64,000 nucleotides of DNA. Source: Perca fluviatilis. Taxonomy: Eukaryota; Chordata; Actinopteri; Perciformes; Percidae. Below the pieces are notes generated by a model. The model had not been told where the DNA came from and did not search any database. It saw only the letters and a program-made list of their open reading frames with translations. The position numbers and the translations under genes are program-made. Location: contig NC_053120.1 of the NCBI RefSeq assembly GCF_010015445.1, positions 13,812,597 to 13,876,596 of the forward strand. The letters are read 5' to 3'. Numbering within the stretch: the first letter of the stretch is position 1; every line of letters begins with the position of its first letter. Below, one piece after another: positions 60,389 through 64,000 of the stretch.

Positions 60389-63368
60389 GTGGGTTCAAAG
60401 ATCACAATCATCAAACCTAGGAAACAGCAGCAGTAGCCCTTATGCTGTAGCATTAGCAAAATGTCATCTGGCCTTGATAAAAGTGGCAGACTGTGGTCAT
60501 ACCAGACATCTGGGTGGGAACATTTGCTAGCCGATTAAGGCCGTCTGTTGGGTCAGTCTACATTGGATGATGAGAAGAAGTTTTAAACAATGGTTTATTT
60601 TTCTTTACTTTTAGAAGAGACGTGCCATTACTGTTCCCTGTTTTAGTGGGGTTTCATCCTTCATATAATGTAGCTAGGGGTTCTAACACTCATGGCTTTG
60701 GTCATATGGTGACCTTTACTGATGAAAAAAATCTTCATCCCGTATTTATTTGACTTCCTGCACCATTACAAACAAATGTATAAACAAAAACATACAATGG
60801 CTAGACAGCTAAACAGAGAGACAAGAAGTTGTGCGCAAAGCCTGTTCTGTAGCAAAGCAGAAAAACTGCAAAGCTGGTACTCCTTATGTCTAGCTACAGT
60901 ATGATAGACAGAGACAGACACGGGCAGAGATAAGCACCATTCAGAGGTTTGTCCTTTGAAGAAAAATATTTTGGCAAGTGTCTGTGCATCCTTGGCATGT
61001 GCTACAGTTGATCTGGTGTGCGAGCGTGTTGTGTGTAGAATGGAAGAGATCCAGTTTCCTCTCACTTGCCGTTTCATTCCTGAGTCTGTTTTTCCTCCCC
61101 CTCACCTCTTCACCTGCACACCCCTGAAGAGGTTTTGGCCAGAACGCACGGAAAAGATACACTTTGGAATTCACATTTTTCTTGAAATTTAAATTCTCCT
61201 GCCATGAATTGTGTTTAAGGGTGAAGATGTTAGGCAACACTTCATCTTTTTTAAGCTGCAAGAACAAAAGTGCACAGAGGGTTTATCAGGCTTAATATTG
61301 GGGCAATGGGGGTATGGGGGAGTGCATTTTTGTCCAGAAGGGAGATGTTGGTGTTCAGGAGACACAGATGATTCCTGTCTCTTCACCTACCCCCTTCCTT
61401 GGCCTAAAATCATGGGTCACTCCATTCCAGATGTTACTCTTGGGGGTGATGCATCCTAGCTAGATGTTGAAACCCCCCCCAACAGAGAATGACAGATTGA
61501 ACATTCACATTCACACATACATCACAATTCTTTTTAAACTATTTTTCTTTACATACAAGCAAAAAATATTGTTTTTGCATCCTTTTGTCTATTTTTAGCG
61601 GCATATCTTTAAAAGCTACAAAGTTCATGGATGTGAGATTTCTACCACTAGATTGTGGTAGAAATTAATGTTGGTGCTATGCTTATGTATTGCTGATTGG
61701 AAAGTCTGACATCAAAGGCTTTTACAGACGCTGCTAAAATGCAAAGCATTCACTCAAATGTAATTTTTATTTAAAAATTGAAACTCGAAGAGAAATGTGA
61801 ACAACTATTACAGAGTTTTGCAAGTTTGCAAGATAATTGTTATATATATGTTAGGGGTGGAACGGTACACAGAAGTCACGGTTCAGTTCATACCTCGGTT
61901 CAGACATCACGGTTCGGTATGAGAACTCATACCGAACCGTGATGAAAATGTGATGAAAATGGAGGGAAAAGCAAAACAAAAATGCAGAAGGCAATTTTTT
62001 TTATTGTGCATTTCTCAGGCTGTACCACCTAGTGTCATACAGTCTCTCCCCTGAGCTTGCTGCAACAGCCTGAAGTGTGTAAAGTAAGATGTAAACAGTA
62101 AACAATACATACCCCACATCATCTCCAGACTCCATCTGTAACTTGTAAACAAAATAAGACAATTAGCTATAAAACTGAAAATACAGCATCTCTGTTCTCT
62201 GCAAAGACAAACTAAATTATCTGATTAATGCAACATTATCACAACGTCTCCTAATATAGTTAGCCTGAAGAAACGTTATGGTTTATCATTATATATGCGC
62301 CAATCAGAGCTTCAGAGCTAAGGCGGGGCTACAGATTAGGTGTCCCTAAAGAACCAACGTTTCTAACAGTAATTCCACATTACATTAGTTCCGCATTACA
62401 TTAATTAATTTGCACGCAAGTTTTATTCATTTGTATACCGTGTGTTCTCTGTGTAAATTCATGCAATTCAAACCGTGACGCCCGTACTGTTTCAGTTCAA
62501 TACAAATACATGTACCTGTCCACCCCTAATATACAGCATGTGTGTTGGCTTGTGCGTTGATTTTTCCATGTTATCAAAGCACTACATTGGTAATTATATA
62601 TTACATACACTCATTGATCACTTTTTGATGTACATCTGTCCAGTCCAATACAAATGTACTGCCATAAAATCTACTTGAACATCGCATTCTCATGAACGGG
62701 TTCATACGATATCGTATGGAAATGTATGCACATCAATACATATGATGGTCATGCGACGCAGGCTACAGAGCTCTGTGAGCTGTCGCCTGTATCAGCAGCC
62801 GTTGCTAGTTGAGTTTAGCTGACAAAAAGGTTACTGGAAGCCGGCTGCAGGGCACCGCCAGATGACGGTCCTTTCAGGGGCTGTGGCAGTTAAGTTTAAC
62901 TGACAAAAAATGAGTGCTGACAGTTAAGGCACCAAAACGACTAGTTCAATTTAAGAAAAAGATTTTGGTTTGGATTAAAAAACTCCAGAGGAAAGTCTTT
63001 TGTTTTCCCTGGAAAGTGAACTCCACTCCCCGGCTTGAAAGCTCTGTGTTTTATACAGCAGCAGTCAATGTGGTGCATACAGCAACACATACGTTAAATA
63101 CATACAAATCACTGTGATTTACTTTTCGTAGCTATATGTACGAAGGGTTCATGAGAACACCTGACTTGAATAATGCCTATAATGTTCAGTTTATGTTGAC
63201 ATTGTCATTGTACAGGTATACCTAATGAAATGGCCATGTATTACCTTAGACTGCATACTAAATAATAATGACTAAATAAATCAGAGAGCTGTGTTGGTTG
63301 ATCAAAAACTCACACATACATATATGTACATACACACCATTTGCTGATGATATCCTGCTCTTTCTCAG
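60389..63368 (+). other. hmcn1: hmcn1 intron 2
   Basis: A 2.98-kb intron between exons 2 and 3. It holds an inverted-repeat transposon remnant (61852-62530). The rest is AT-rich with no coding signal. Confidence 0.85.
61852..62530. mobile_element. inverted-repeat DNA transposon remnant
   Basis: TTAGGGGTGGAACGGTAC at the left and GTACCTGTCCACCCCTAA at the right form terminal inverted repeats. Internal ACGGTTC-type subrepeats follow the left end. It matches the look of a frequent fish hAT-type MITE; no transposase ORF. Confidence 0.75.
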
Positions 63369-63527
63369 GGAGGTGGGGACTGTCCAGAGATGAGCATTGG
63401 CGCCATTAAGATTGCCTTGGAGATCTCTTTGCCAGGATCCTTTATTTACGTCTTCACAGATGCCCGTTCCAAAGATTACAAGCTGACTCATGAAGTCCTG
63501 CAGCTTATTCAGCAGAAACAGTCACAG
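63369..63527 (+). CDS. hmcn1: hmcn1 exon 3 (vWA domain)
   Basis: A 159-nt exon, phase 0 at both ends, encoding [40 protein letters not shown] and [21 protein letters not shown] is the strand and metal-binding Asp region of the vWA fold. The acceptor is TTTCTCAG and the donor GTTTGG. Confidence 0.96.
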
Positions 63528-63593
63528 GTTTGGATATTACTGCAAAAAATAGCATATTGTATACAGGTTTAACATACAGGTAAATTGATCACG

Positions 63594-63597
<4 letters not shown>

Positions 63598-63690
<93 letters not shown>

Positions 63691-63692
63691 AG
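63598..63692 (+). repeat. (TA)n(TG)n at the hmcn1 exon 4 acceptor
   Basis: About 75 bp of TA, then GTGTGTGTGTGTGTGT and AG, directly abutting the exon. Confidence 0.97.
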
Positions 63693-63815
63693 GTGGTGTT
63701 TGTGCTGACAGGGGACTGTGATGATAGGACTCACATCGGCTACAAGGTTTACGAGGAGATTGCCTCCACCAGCTCTGGGCAGGTCTTCCATCTAGACAAG
63801 AAACAGGTCAATGAG
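63693..63815 (+). CDS. hmcn1: hmcn1 exon 4 (vWA domain)
   Basis: A 123-nt exon, phase 0 at both ends, encoding [40 protein letters not shown] and E, followed by GTAAGA. Its acceptor is formed by a TG microsatellite ending TGTAG, with a long TA tract just upstream, an unusual setting for a conserved exon. The gene continues beyond the window. Confidence 0.96.
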
Positions 63816-64000
63816 GTAAGAACATTACTAAACGGAAATTTGGAGCTGCACTTCTGTTCAAGAAGAACAACTTTCTGGTAAAAGACATGCTTTGGTCACA
63901 GCATTCACATCATTTCAGCTTGACCTGGATTCTACCCCTAAGCTGTGTAAATTAAATGGCAGTAGATTTTACAGCCGCTCCTATGTCTTTTGCTACGCCC
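63816..64000 (+). other. hmcn1: start of hmcn1 intron 4
   Basis: Begins GTAAGA after NE. The next exon lies outside the window. Confidence 0.85.

Overview
This window is nuclear DNA from a ray-finned fish, most likely a percomorph teleost. The evidence is two vertebrate genes split by GT-AG introns, long CA/TG and TA microsatellites, and several short repeat families typical of teleosts (TTAA-flanked MITEs, tRNA-derived SINEs, L2-like LINE pieces). I see no bacterial operons, CRISPR arrays, phage or standalone tRNA/rRNA genes, and no undescribed multi-gene system.

Layout: (1) 1-9.4 kb is gene-free DNA with MITEs and microsatellites. (2) 9.4-22.6 kb, minus strand, is ivns1abp, a BTB-BACK-kelch protein (influenza NS1A-binding protein homologue, an actin-associated host factor). 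It has eleven coding segments, a non-coding 5' exon at 18581-18871, a probable first exon ending at 22405 and a CpG-containing promoter near 22.4-22.7 kb. (3) 22.7-44.4 kb is intergenic and repeat-rich: a LINE fragment, a 0.65-kb direct duplication, two short tandem arrays, a 510-bp palindromic TTAA element, a minus-strand SINE, an L2-like LINE end and several MITEs. (4) 44.4-64.0 kb, plus strand, is the 5' end of hmcn1 (hemicentin-1). Four exons encode the signal peptide and most of the N-terminal von Willebrand A domain; intron 1 is 15.3 kb and the gene runs off the right edge. The head-to-head order of ivns1abp and hmcn1 matches the known vertebrate arrangement.

The most notable observation is that ivns1abp is not intact as written. 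One exon (17251-17473) joins the first half of the BTB segment directly to the segment before BACK, lacks about 197 coding bases and shifts frame. A second exon (12837-13058), beside a CA/poly-A microsatellite, carries an in-frame TAA at 12856-12858. All other exons are highly conserved and keep phase, so an assembly error, a segregating allele and early decay of a duplicate copy must be separated with reads and RNA. Other points of interest are a G-rich tract in the mRNA sense of the ivns1abp 3' UTR, upstream ORFs, a (TA)n(TG)n tract forming the hmcn1 exon-4 acceptor, a perfect 68-bp palindrome, and several unrelated short elements all flanked by TTAA.
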